Source of the DNA: Candidatus Thermoplasmatota archaeon
GTDB lineage: Archaea > Thermoplasmatota > SW-10-69-26 > JACQPN01 > JAJPHT01
Length of the DNA: 50,193 nucleotides
Reading direction: 5' to 3'
Assembly (NCBI GenBank): GCA_035540375.1
Contig: DATLGO010000083.1
Span: 1-50,193, forward strand
The number at the start of each line of letters is the position of its first letter. Position 1 is the stretch's first letter. Positions 25,898 to 34,300 of this stretch are shown piece by piece. The translations under genes were made by a program, and so were the position numbers. The notes under the pieces are model-generated. The model was not told the origin of the DNA, made no database searches, and saw only the letters and a list, made by a program, of their open reading frames with translations.

Positions 25898-28800
25898 CGG
25901 TCTTCTGGGCGCTCGCCATCCTCCTTCCCGCCCTGGCCTCGCCGGCGGGCGCGGCGGCGCCGTCGCCATGGTGGGGCCCGACGGGGCACCACGAGGGCTG
26001 GCATCTGCGGATTCCCGTCACGATCACCAACCCGCACACGCGCGCCGTCCACGACGCGACCGTCGGGATCGATCTCGACGTCGCCGCGGCCCTCGTGACC
26101 GCGGGGTGGCCCTCGGCGTCGTCGGGCGGTCGGACGCGGCTCCAGGCGTTCGACCTCGAGGCTTCGTCGGTGCGCGTGGTCGAAGGCGACCGCGAGGTCC
26201 CTTCGAGAGCGACCGCCGGATTCCGGGGGCGATCGGGGCACCACGACCCCCGACTCTCGCCCGAGATCCACGTCGAATGGGTCCTTCCGGGCGCGACGCC
26301 CGCGGGCGCTTCGCGGGTCTTCATGGTCTACTTCGATACGCGCGCGAACGGCGCCAAGACGCCCGCCGAGCACGACGAGCGCGCCGCGGCGCCGCTTGCG
26401 GCGCGGCATTGGATCAGCCGCGGCACGACGCTCTTCGGGGCCGCATCGACCGTCCGGCTCCTCGGCCTCGAGGACGGGACGCGCGCGACCGTCTCGGCCT
26501 ACGTCGGAGCGCGCCCCGTCGGGCTCGGGACCTTCGACGTCGAGGCCGGATCGGTCCGAAGCGTGAACGTCGGAAACGAAGCGGCCCTCGTGCGCATCGA
26601 CGCGGACAAACCCATCATCGCCTACGGCGCGGATCCGGTCAAGGGCGTGATGGGCCCCGTCCCGAGCGCCGAGGGCGGCCTCCTCGGCCGGACGTTCGCG
26701 TTCGAGCCCGGCTCGACGGGACACCTCGTGCTCGCGCCGCGGGAAACGGCGAACGTGGTCGAAGGAAGCTCGCGCTACGCCGTGCACGGCGGACGGGTCC
26801 AGGTCGTCCCGGCGGGCGGCTCGGCGGCCATCGCAAACCTCGAGGCGGATGCGCCGGTCCTCGTCTTCGCGTGGCCCGCCGACGAAGGCAAGACGCAGCT
26901 TCCGTCCGTCGACGGCGCGCCGGTCGGGAGCCGCCTCGTGGGCTTCGCGGGGCCCGGGACGGCGCCGGCCTCGCTCGCGCGCGATCCCCGATGCCACGCA
27001 GACGGCATGACCGTCGGCTTCGGCGAGGTTCTCGTGACGGCGCGGGACGCGCCCACGTGGTTCAGGGGACGCGATTTCCTGTCGGGCAACCTCGTCCTGC
27101 CCACCGATGGGACGGGCCAGCCCTCGACCCGCAGCGAGGAGGCCGCGCCCGGCGAACCGGCCCGCGCTGTCGTGCGCGCGACCCGCTGCCCCGTGCTCGT
27201 CCACGCGACGGGCTCGCGGACGGCCGACGCCGTGGCATCCGGAACGCTCGCCGCCTTCGGCGGTCCGTCGCGTCCGCTCGGCGCGCAGGAACGGTTGCGC
27301 ACGCCGCTCGGCGGCGACGGGGGCATGACCTTCGAGACGAGCTGGCCCGTGGATGTGCTCGCCTTCCATCCCGCGACGACCGTGACGATCGAGCGGGCCG
27401 GGACCGCGCCGGCGAAGGTCGGCCTCGGCGCGGGCGACCGCCACGGCATCGAAGCCAGCCACGACCGTCCCGCCATCCTCCGGGCCACGAAGCCCGTCGC
27501 CGTGGTGCCGGTCGAGCAGGGTTACTACTTCGCGGGCATCGACGATTCGCTCGGGCGGACCGCCATCGTCGGCCCGGCGCAGTACCGGGGTCATCTCGTG
27601 AACCTCGCCCCGGCGGCGGAGGCGGCCGAGCCGCTCGTCGGCCTCGCGGGGCCCGGGATACCCGCAACCTTCCGGCTCGTCGTCACGAATCTCGCCCGCG
27701 ACCATCGCGGCGCGCCGGTGCAGGATACCGTCCGCCTCGCGACGCCGCCCGCCCCCGAGGGATGGCGCGTCGCGCTTTCGAGGAGCGTCGTCACCCTCGC
27801 GGGAGGCGAGTCGCGGGAGATCGTCGTGACCGTGACCCCGCCTGAGGACGCGCGCGAAGGGGCGCGACTCGCGTTGTCGGTCGCCGCGACCTCGGCGTCG
27901 AACAGCCTCGTCGAGGATCGCGTTCCCCTCGTGACGCTCGTCCGCGCGACCTTCGGCGTCGACCTGTGGTTCGATCGGGAGCACGGGCCGCGCAGCCGCG
28001 TCTTCACGTTCGACGCGGGCGACGAGCGGCGGGCCACCGTCGCGATCCGCAATCTCGCGACGGTGCGCGACACGATCACGGTCGTCGCAAGGGCGATCTC
28101 GAGCGACTGGACGAGCCTCCTCGGATCCGGGACGTCGTCGTTGTCCCTCGATCTCGAAGCGGGAGAGGTCCGCGAGATCCCGCTCGTCATTCGGGCTCCC
28201 GCGGAGAACGCCACCCAGAGCGTCCTCGAGATCGTCGCGGTCTCGAGATCGGACGCAAGCGCGACGGCGAAGATCGCCGGCATCGTGCGGATCCGGCCGG
28301 ATGTCCGCATCGCGCTCGAGGTCGCGTCCCAGACGCTCGAGATTCCGCCGGGGGCGTCGGCCGATTTCCGCGTGACCTTGACGAACCGGGGAGGCGACGC
28401 CATCGGCGCCTCGTTCAACGTGACGGCGGCGCGCCCTCCCGGATGGCGGGCTCCCGTGATCCGGTTCGGCGCCTACGAAATCGACGAGCTGTCGGGCATC
28501 CCCCCGCAGAAGTCGGTGACGTTCAACGTGACGGTCGCCGTTCCCGAGACCGCGGCGCGGACCGACCGCGCGGAGCTCCGGTTCACGGCGCGGACGATCC
28601 CGACCTTCGTCGGCGACCCCGTGTCGAGCGAGGCGATCGACCTTCTCGCGCTCGCGGGCGTTCGACGGGACCTCGAGATCGTCGACGCGCCGACCCTCGT
28701 CGCCGTCGACGCCGACAATCGCGCGTCGATCGTCTTCGAGGTTGAAAACCGCGGCAACGGGAACGAATCGTTGCGGATCGTGCCGCGCCGGCTGCCCGCG

Positions 28801-29682
28801 GGCGCGACCGCGCTCGTGCAGAGCGCCGCGACGGTGCCCCGCGACGGGAGCGCGCGCATCGGGCTCGACGTCGCCCTCGCCGCCACGACCGACCCGGGCG
28901 TCCACGCGATCGGCGTCCACCTCGCCGTCGACGGGGGGGCCGCCATCGCGGCGAGCGTCAATCTTTCCGTGCCGCGGCGCCCGGCGCTCGCGTTCGAGGC
29001 GCTGGGTCAGCCGATCGTCCTCGCGGGACGCGTGAGCGCGCTCGAGGTGGACGTGCACAACACCGGCAACGTTCCGCTCGCGCTCCCTCCCGCCTTCGAG
29101 GAGAGGCCCGGTTGGAACGTGACGTGGGACGCGCCGGCGTCCATCCTTCCGGTCGGCGGCGTCGCGCGCGGCCGGATCCTGGTCGCGGCCCCCGCGGGCG
29201 TCGAAGGGCCTGCGTCCCTTCCGCTCTCGGCGCGGACCGGGTCGGGCGCGCTCGCGGTCGACGTCCGCACCGTCTCGCTCGAGGTGGTCGAGGCGGAGCC
29301 CGACGGGGCCACCATCGTCGTCGTCGTCCGGAACTCGGGGTCGGCCGACGCCCACGCGGTCGCGATCGAGTTCGTGCGGGATGGAACCCTCGTCGATCGC
29401 CTCGTCCTCCAGCGCATCGCCGCCGGTGGCGAGGCGCGCGCGATCCTCGCCGCGCCCGGCGAAGGTCGGCTGCGCGTCGACGCCGACGGGCGGTTCCACG
29501 ATGTTCCCATCGAGGTGGCCGCGGGCGGGACGGCCCGCCCGGTTCCCGCCGTGGGGCTCGCCGCGGTCGTGGCCGCGACGCTCCTTGCGGGGCGGATGCG
29601 GCGCTTTTCACACATGCCCTCCAATGCCGACATATCCTGGCACGACCATGCCCTTCCACCCCTCAGGGAGGCAAAACCGTGA
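25894..29682 (+). CDS. NEW3/CARDB-type exoprotein with apparent CTG start
   Basis: About 1262 aa. A signal peptide (TVFWALAILLPALASPAGA) is followed by a unique N-terminal region of about 580 residues. NEW3/CARDB-like modules then run from about residue 590 (TFRLVVTNLARDH, ADFRVTLTNRGGDAIGASFN, ALEVDVHNTGNVPLALPP). A C-terminal membrane segment VPAVGLAAVVAATLLAG precedes RMRR. No ATG, GTG or TTG lies in frame between the upstream overlap and the signal peptide. The only candidate in the right place is the CTG at 25894, which overlaps the preceding stop as CTGA, mirroring the ATGA and GTGA junctions elsewhere. The last 25 residues after RMRR are encoded by the promoter and leader of the next gene. 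The start is the weakest part of this call. Confidence 0.8.
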   Translation: MTVFWALAILLPALASPAGAAAPSPWWGPTGHHEGWHLRIPVTITNPHTRAVHDATVGIDLDVAAALVTAGWPSASSGGRTRLQAFDLEASSVRVVEGDREVPSRATAGFRGRSGHHDPRLSPEIHVEWVLPGATPAGASRVFMVYFDTRANGAKTPAEHDERAAAPLAARHWISRGTTLFGAASTVRLLGLEDGTRATVSAYVGARPVGLGTFDVEAGSVRSVNVGNEAALVRIDADKPIIAYGADPVKGVMGPVPSAEGGLLGRTFAFEPGSTGHLVLAPRETANVVEGSSRYAVHGGRVQVVPAGGSAAIANLEADAPVLVFAWPADEGKTQLPSVDGAPVGSRLVGFAGPGTAPASLARDPRCHADGMTVGFGEVLVTARDAPTWFRGRDFLSGNLVLPTDGTGQPSTRSEEAAPGEPARAVVRATRCPVLVHATGSRTADAVASGTLAAFGGPSRPLGAQERLRTPLGGDGGMTFETSWPVDVLAFHPATTVTIERAGTAPAKVGLGAGDRHGIEASHDRPAILRATKPVAVVPVEQGYYFAGIDDSLGRTAIVGPAQYRGHLVNLAPAAEAAEPLVGLAGPGIPATFRLVVTNLARDHRGAPVQDTVRLATPPAPEGWRVALSRSVVTLAGGESREIVVTVTPPEDAREGARLALSVAATSASNSLVEDRVPLVTLVRATFGVDLWFDREHGPRSRVFTFDAGDERRATVAIRNLATVRDTITVVARAISSDWTSLLGSGTSSLSLDLEAGEVREIPLVIRAPAENATQSVLEIVAVSRSDASATAKIAGIVRIRPDVRIALEVASQTLEIPPGASADFRVTLTNRGGDAIGASFNVTAARPPGWRAPVIRFGAYEIDELSGIPPQKSVTFNVTVAVPETAARTDRAELRFTARTIPTFVGDPVSSEAIDLLALAGVRRDLEIVDAPTLVAVDADNRASIVFEVENRGNGNESLRIVPRRLPAGATALVQSAATVPRDGSARIGLDVALAATTDPGVHAIGVHLAVDGGAAIAASVNLSVPRRPALAFEALGQPIVLAGRVSALEVDVHNTGNVPLALPPAFEERPGWNVTWDAPASILPVGGVARGRILVAAPAGVEGPASLPLSARTGSGALAVDVRTVSLEVVEAEPDGATIVVVVRNSGSADAHAVAIEFVRDGTLVDRLVLQRIAAGGEARAILAAPGEGRLRVDADGRFHDVPIEVAAGGTARPVPAVGLAAVVAATLLAGRMRRFSHMPSNADISWHDHALPPLREAKP
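29607..29625 (+). promoter_or_regulatory. Shared 19-bp surface-gene element, copy 5 (consensus), inside upstream coding sequence
   Basis: Reads TTCACA-CATGC-CCTCCAAT. It lies within the 3' end of the 1262-aa protein gene. A TATA-like CATATC (29631-29636) follows, predicting a transcript start near 29660, then a Shine-Dalgarno GGGAGG (29666-29671) and GTG at 29679. Confidence 0.7.
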
Positions 29683-30323
29683 TCCACAACTCGAGAACGC
29701 TCGTGACGACCCTGCTCGCTCTCGCGATCTTCATCGGCTTCGCGCCCGCGACCCTCGCGTCCGAGGCGCACCCGCAGAGCGACCAGCACGCCTACGCCGG
29801 CCCCGGCCTCGCGGCGGCCCATTTCCACGACAAGCAGTACGGCGCGAAGATCAAATTCGACGTGAAGGCGGACTTCGGCCGACCCGACTGCGTGGCGCAG
29901 GTGCTCGTCCGCACGATTCCGCTCCTTCCGCCCCAGGTGACCTTCTCCGAGGACACGCCCACGGGCGTCGGAGGCGCGTGCTTCCCGTGGGAGACCGCCT
30001 CGGGCGACGACACGGGCGACATTGTGACGCTCCGCGCCCAGGAGTTCCGCGCGCCCACCCCGCCCGTCTGGATCGCCTGCGTCGACTTCGACGGCGACGG
30101 ATTCTGCCGCTCCGACGGCAGCGACATCGTGGACGTCTGCACGACGGGCCTCACCTCGCTCGCGGGCAGCCTCTCGCTCACCACGAACGGCACCTGCGAC
30201 ATCTACAACGACCCCGGCGCCGCGGTGAAGACCACCTACGCCATCTTCGTGGGCACGATCGACGTGGAGAAGGGCGTCTACGACGCGTCGACGGCCATCC
30301 AGGGCCTCGTCTATCTCCAGTAG
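29679..30323 (+). CDS. Small secreted protein
   Basis: A 214-aa exported protein with a signal peptide (NSRTLVTTLLALAIFIGFA, cleavage near TLAS-EA at about 27) and a beta-rich mature domain with several Cys (PDCVAQV, GGACFPW, IACVDFD, GFCRSDG, DVCTTG, GTCDIY). An acidic DFDGDGFCRSDGSD stretch near residue 140 resembles a calcium loop. The start is GTG, with GGGAGG eight nt upstream and a GTGA overlap with the preceding stop, so it can be translated both by coupling and from its own promoter at 29607. A hairpin/T-run terminator follows. Family not recognised. Confidence 0.85.
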   Translation: MIHNSRTLVTTLLALAIFIGFAPATLASEAHPQSDQHAYAGPGLAAAHFHDKQYGAKIKFDVKADFGRPDCVAQVLVRTIPLLPPQVTFSEDTPTGVGGACFPWETASGDDTGDIVTLRAQEFRAPTPPVWIACVDFDGDGFCRSDGSDIVDVCTTGLTSLAGSLSLTTNGTCDIYNDPGAAVKTTYAIFVGTIDVEKGVYDASTAIQGLVYLQ

Positions 30324-30340
30324 GTCCGTACCGCGATTCC

Positions 30341-30376
30341 CAGGCTGGGAGGAGAACGCCTTCCAGCCTGTTTTTT
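30341..30376 (+). terminator. Hairpin plus T-run terminator
   Basis: Stem CAGGCTGG (30341-30348) / CCAGCCTG (30363-30370) is followed directly by TTTTTT (30371-30376). It lies 18 bp after the stop of the 214-aa gene and ends the cluster transcript. Confidence 0.85.
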
Positions 30377-30442
30377 GCTCCCATCTACGTTGGCGAGCGT
30401 CGCGAAGCGCTCGCGCGAAAACGCGCTTCGCCCGACCTCTGC

Positions 30443-30458
30443 GCGAAAACTATAATTG
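30443..30458 (+). promoter_or_regulatory. BRE/TATA promoter
   Basis: GCGAAAAC (30443-30450), a good BRE, sits directly before TATAATTG (30451-30458). This is the most canonical archaeal promoter in the window. It predicts a transcript start near 30480 and a leader of about 26 nt for the gene at 30506. This gene does not carry the 19-bp shared element. Confidence 0.8.
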
Positions 30459-30478
30459 CGCGCAAATCCTCCGAGAAT

Positions 30479-30498
30479 CCGGGTTCACTACCCGGAGG
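30479..30498 (+). promoter_or_regulatory. Leader hairpin overlapping the ribosome binding site
   Basis: CCGGG (30479-30483) can pair with CCCGG (30491-30495) around a 7-nt loop. The Shine-Dalgarno GGAGG (30494-30498) shares two bases with the stem. The predicted transcript begins at about the first stem base. It could modulate translation, but the stem is short. Confidence 0.35.
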
Positions 30499-30505
30499 CT
30501 GAGTC

Positions 30506-31102
30506 ATGAACATCCGAGCCATTCTTGCTATTGCCCTCGCGCTCACGGTGAGCGCGCCCGCGGTCCTCGCGGGAACCCCGCAAAACCCCGAAATCACCGA
30601 CCCGGCCGACACGCCGTCGTTGGATCTCGACATCCGCAAGGTCTGGGTGACGAACGAAGCGAGCAGCGTCACCTTCCACATCCAGGTCACGGACCTCACG
30701 CTCCGGCAACCGCTTCTCGACGCCACGGGGGCCGAATATCGGTACCACTGGCGCATCGACGGCAAGATCCGCGACCTCCCGTTCAACATCGAGGGAACCG
30801 TCGCCTACGCCAACACCTGGACGCCCGCGGGCGTCGCCTTCGGGATGTCGGCCTACGGCATCGGCACGTACGCGTCGTCGACCATGACGGGCAGCCGGAT
30901 CGAGCTCGACGCCGCGAACGACGTGGTCCGCCTCGTTTCCCCGCGCCCGACGGCGGGCAATTTCGCGATGCCCGAAGGGACGGTCCTGACCGACCTCAAG
31001 GCGTCCACGTTCATCGGACACACCGCCCACCCCGCCTTCCCCGGCGCGGCCCGGACGAGCGTCGACGTGACCGCGGTGGGCCGCGCCTACACGATCGAAT
31101 AG
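30506..31102 (+). CDS. Secreted beta-sandwich protein
   Basis: A 198-aa exported protein with signal peptide MNIRAILAIALALTVSAPA (cleavage near VLAG-TP at about 23). The mature part alternates hydrophobic and polar residues (SSVTFHIQVTDLT, YRYHWRIDGK, SVDVTAVGRAYTI), consistent with an all-beta, DOMON- or Ig-like domain. There are no Cys and no anchor. It has its own BRE/TATA promoter and GGAGG seven nt before the ATG, and ends before two hairpins, so it is a single-gene unit. I do not recognise a specific family. Confidence 0.85.
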   Translation: MNIRAILAIALALTVSAPAVLAGTPQNPEITDPADTPSLDLDIRKVWVTNEASSVTFHIQVTDLTLRQPLLDATGAEYRYHWRIDGKIRDLPFNIEGTVAYANTWTPAGVAFGMSAYGIGTYASSTMTGSRIELDAANDVVRLVSPRPTAGNFAMPEGTVLTDLKASTFIGHTAHPAFPGAARTSVDVTAVGRAYTIE

Positions 31103-31164
31103 CCCGGCCGCAAGGCCGGGGTTCCCACGCCCCCGACGCCGCGCTCGGTTCCGGGGGCTTTTTT
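31103..31164 (+). terminator. Double hairpin terminator
   Basis: CCCGGCC-GCAA-GGCCGGG (31103-31120) begins directly after the stop codon and has a GNRA-type loop. A second stem GCCCCCG (31129-31135) / CGGGGGC (31152-31158) is followed by TTTTTT (31159-31164). The region to 31315 between the convergent genes otherwise holds only GC-rich sequence. Confidence 0.82.
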
Positions 31165-31315
31165 AGTCTATTCCAGACCTCGACCGCAGGGCCCGCGCCG
31201 AGCCTTGCCGCGGGCTGAATCCCGATGCGAGCCACCCGGGGGCCCCGGGCGCACGATCGCTTCGGGCGGCCGATCGGGCGCGTTCGGCGTCCGTTTCCCG
31301 CCGCGCTTTTCGCCC

Positions 31316-34300
31316 TCATCGATCGCGACGTCGCGGTCGCGCGAGAATCCATCCGATCGCCAGGGCGACCAACGCTTCCGTCCCGAGCGGCGTGGGGCGG
31401 GCGGCGAAGCTCTGGGTCGACGTCGAAGGACTCGACAGGCCGAGCACGACCACGGGTCCCGCAAGCGCGCGGCCGTCCGCAGGGTACCCGACGGTCCAGT
31501 CGGGACCCGTTGCGAGGAACGAGAAACGGTGGGAACCCGAAGCGATCGTCTCCGGTCCGACGGAAACCCGCGCGACGTACGAACAGGGGCTGGAGCACGA
31601 GGGGTCCTCGCGCTCCATCCGGTGGGGCGCGCCGTCCACCAGGACGACGATGTCGGCGTCCGCAGCGTCGCTCGCGTCGATCCTGAACGCGTAGATACCC
31701 GGTCCCGCGAGGCGGGGCTCGACGCGTCCGCCCGCAAGCCGCGGTTCGCGCGGCACCTCCACCGGCACGAGCGCGGGCGCGCCCGCGAGACCCGCGGCGT
31801 CGACGGCCTCGACGCGCACGACGTGACGTCCCGGCGAAAGCGTCGCGACGGTCGAGGTCCCGTTCACGAGGACGGGGCCGGAGGACGTGGTGAGGCGGTA
31901 GGCCACGACGCCGACGTCGTCCGTCGCGGCGTCCCAGCGCAGCCCGACCCGCCCGGCGCCCAGGTAGGTCGCGATGAGACGCTCGACGGACGACGGGGGC
32001 GCGGTGTCCGGCGTCGTGCGGGCGCGCAGCGTGGCGCTCGCGGCGTGACCGGCTTCGTCCGCGACCTCCAGGGCGACGACATGCTCGCGTCCCGCCCCGA
32101 GACCTTCGAGGTCGAGCCAGTGGTGCGTGGCCGGCGAAGACGAGCGCGCTTCGCGGCCGCTCGCGCGCAGAAGCGCGTGCGTCGGCTCGTCCGTCACGAG
32201 CAGGATGCCGATCGCGGAGGCGCGCGCCTCGTGGACCTCGGCCAGCACGATGCGGGGCGGCGTTCCGTCCACGCGGGCGCGCGCGATGCCCTCGACGACG
32301 TCCTCCCCGTCGACGACGCGGTACGGGATCGCGACCTCGGCGTCGGGAAGCGACGCCGGTACGGGATGCTCGAGGAGGTAACGTCCCGGCCCCGTCCGGG
32401 CAAGCGCGGTCCGGTCGGAGCCGCCGAGCGCGGAAAGATCCGCGACGACGCCGTCGGAGACGTCCCGCGCGAGCGCCACCTCGAGCCGCGCAAGCCCGCC
32501 GGGGGCGAGGGCCGCGCCGCCCGCTCCGTTCGCAAGCGAGGACGCAACGACCGCGAGGCCCGCGCGCTCGACCGGAGCGCGGCGATCGAGGGTCGCCACG
32601 TTGCCGGCGCGGTCGGGAACGCGGAGCTCCATGCGGGCCTCCTCGCCCGCGAGGGGGGGAACGCGACAGCGGAGCAGGTCGCCCAGACGAAGGGGCGCGC
32701 ATCGCGCGCCGTCGAACGTCCAGTCGATCGCCTCGAGGTCGAAGCCGCTTCCGCGCTCCTCGACTTCGACCAAGGCCCATGCGCCGGGAGCGAGAACGAG
32801 CGCGCGCGACGCGCGCACGACGGGCGCTTCCCGGTCGAGCACCACGGCGACGGCCGCGCTCTCGCCGCGATACCGCCCGTCGCTCGCGCGCGCGAAGACG
32901 GCGTGCACGCCGTCCCACGCGTCGCCGAGATCGACGGCGACGGGCGCGCCGTTCGGCGCGCCGCGGGCGAGAACGCGCTCGACGCCGCGCGGCGATCGAG
33001 CCACGACGTCGATCACGGCCCGGGCGTCGGATCCGTCGTGGCGCGAAACGTTCGCGAGGACGGCGAAGGGCCCTCGCGAGACCGCCTGGCCGACGACGAG
33101 CGAAACGTCGAGCCCGGAGCCCGTCGCGGTCTCGAGGATGTCCGAAAGCGTCTCGATGCCCCCGGGCCCGATCGAGAGGGTCCTGAGGTGAAGGCTGCGC
33201 TCGGGCTCGAGACCGGTCACGCGGACACGATGCGTGCGGCTCTCGACGCCGATCGGCGTCCGATCTCCGAGGCGGATCGTCTCGCCGTATTCGACGGCGC
33301 CGCGCGCGGGAACGTCGGTGATCCACTCCACGACGAGCCAGGTGGGGCCGCGCTCGACGACCGTGGGCGTCGTCGCGGCGACGCGGGTCCCATCGACCGA
33401 GACGGCGACGACCGCGCTCGCCGCGTGACCCATCCGGTCGACGGCCGTGACCGCGACGCGCGCGGACGCGTTTTCTGCGAGGCGATCCACCGTGAAGTAT
33501 TCCGATCGATGGACGCGCTCGACCGGGTCCCAAACGAGGACCGCCGCTCGGGCCCTGGACACCGAGGACACGTCGGCGGTCACGGCGATGGCCGCGGGTT
33601 CTGCGACGTCGTCCGCGACGCGCGCGAGGAGACGGGCGCGCTCGCCAGCGTGACCCTTGACGCGACCCGACCCGAACTCGATCCAGGCCTCCTCGATCAC
33701 GGGCGGCGAGCCGTCCACCGCAACGATTCCCGCGGTCGCCTCGCGCACGTTGCCGGCGGCGTCGACCGCCCGCGCGACGGCCACGTGAACGCCCTCGGCG
33801 TCGGCCGTCCATATCGCTTCGTGGCGGCCCGATCCGCGCGGCGACATCGCGATCTCGTCGCCTCCCACCGCGAGGGTGACGCTCGCGAGCCCGAGCCCGT
33901 CATCGAAGGCGAGGACCTGGAACGGGACGGGCGTTCCCGGTCGGACGTCGTGACGCGCGGGCGATGCGACGATCGAGGGCGCACGCAGGTCGATGGGTCG
34001 CGTCGTCCAACGACCGGCGACGAGGGCCGCGGACACGCCGTCGCGGAGCTCGTTCTCCGTCGCGGGCCACGGGCGGACCCCCGGAGGGAGGCCTTCCACG
34101 TTTCCGGCGGCGTCTTCGCTCACCGCGAACACGCTCAGCGCGAAACCGTCCCGCGCGCCCGCGAGGGTCACGTTGCCCGTCGCGCGCAGGGGCGCGCTTC
34201 CGTTCGCCGCCCACTCGACGAGCGCCAGGCGAGACCACGCTCCCTGCCCCGGGGCCTCGGCTGGCGCGAGACGCGCGTACACGACCGTGCGGGTCACGCC

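Noticed and set aside
16862-25969. A 3035-codon open frame on the minus strand
   Set aside because: It is the antisense shadow of the 3109-aa protein, with no signal peptide, recognisable domain or start context.
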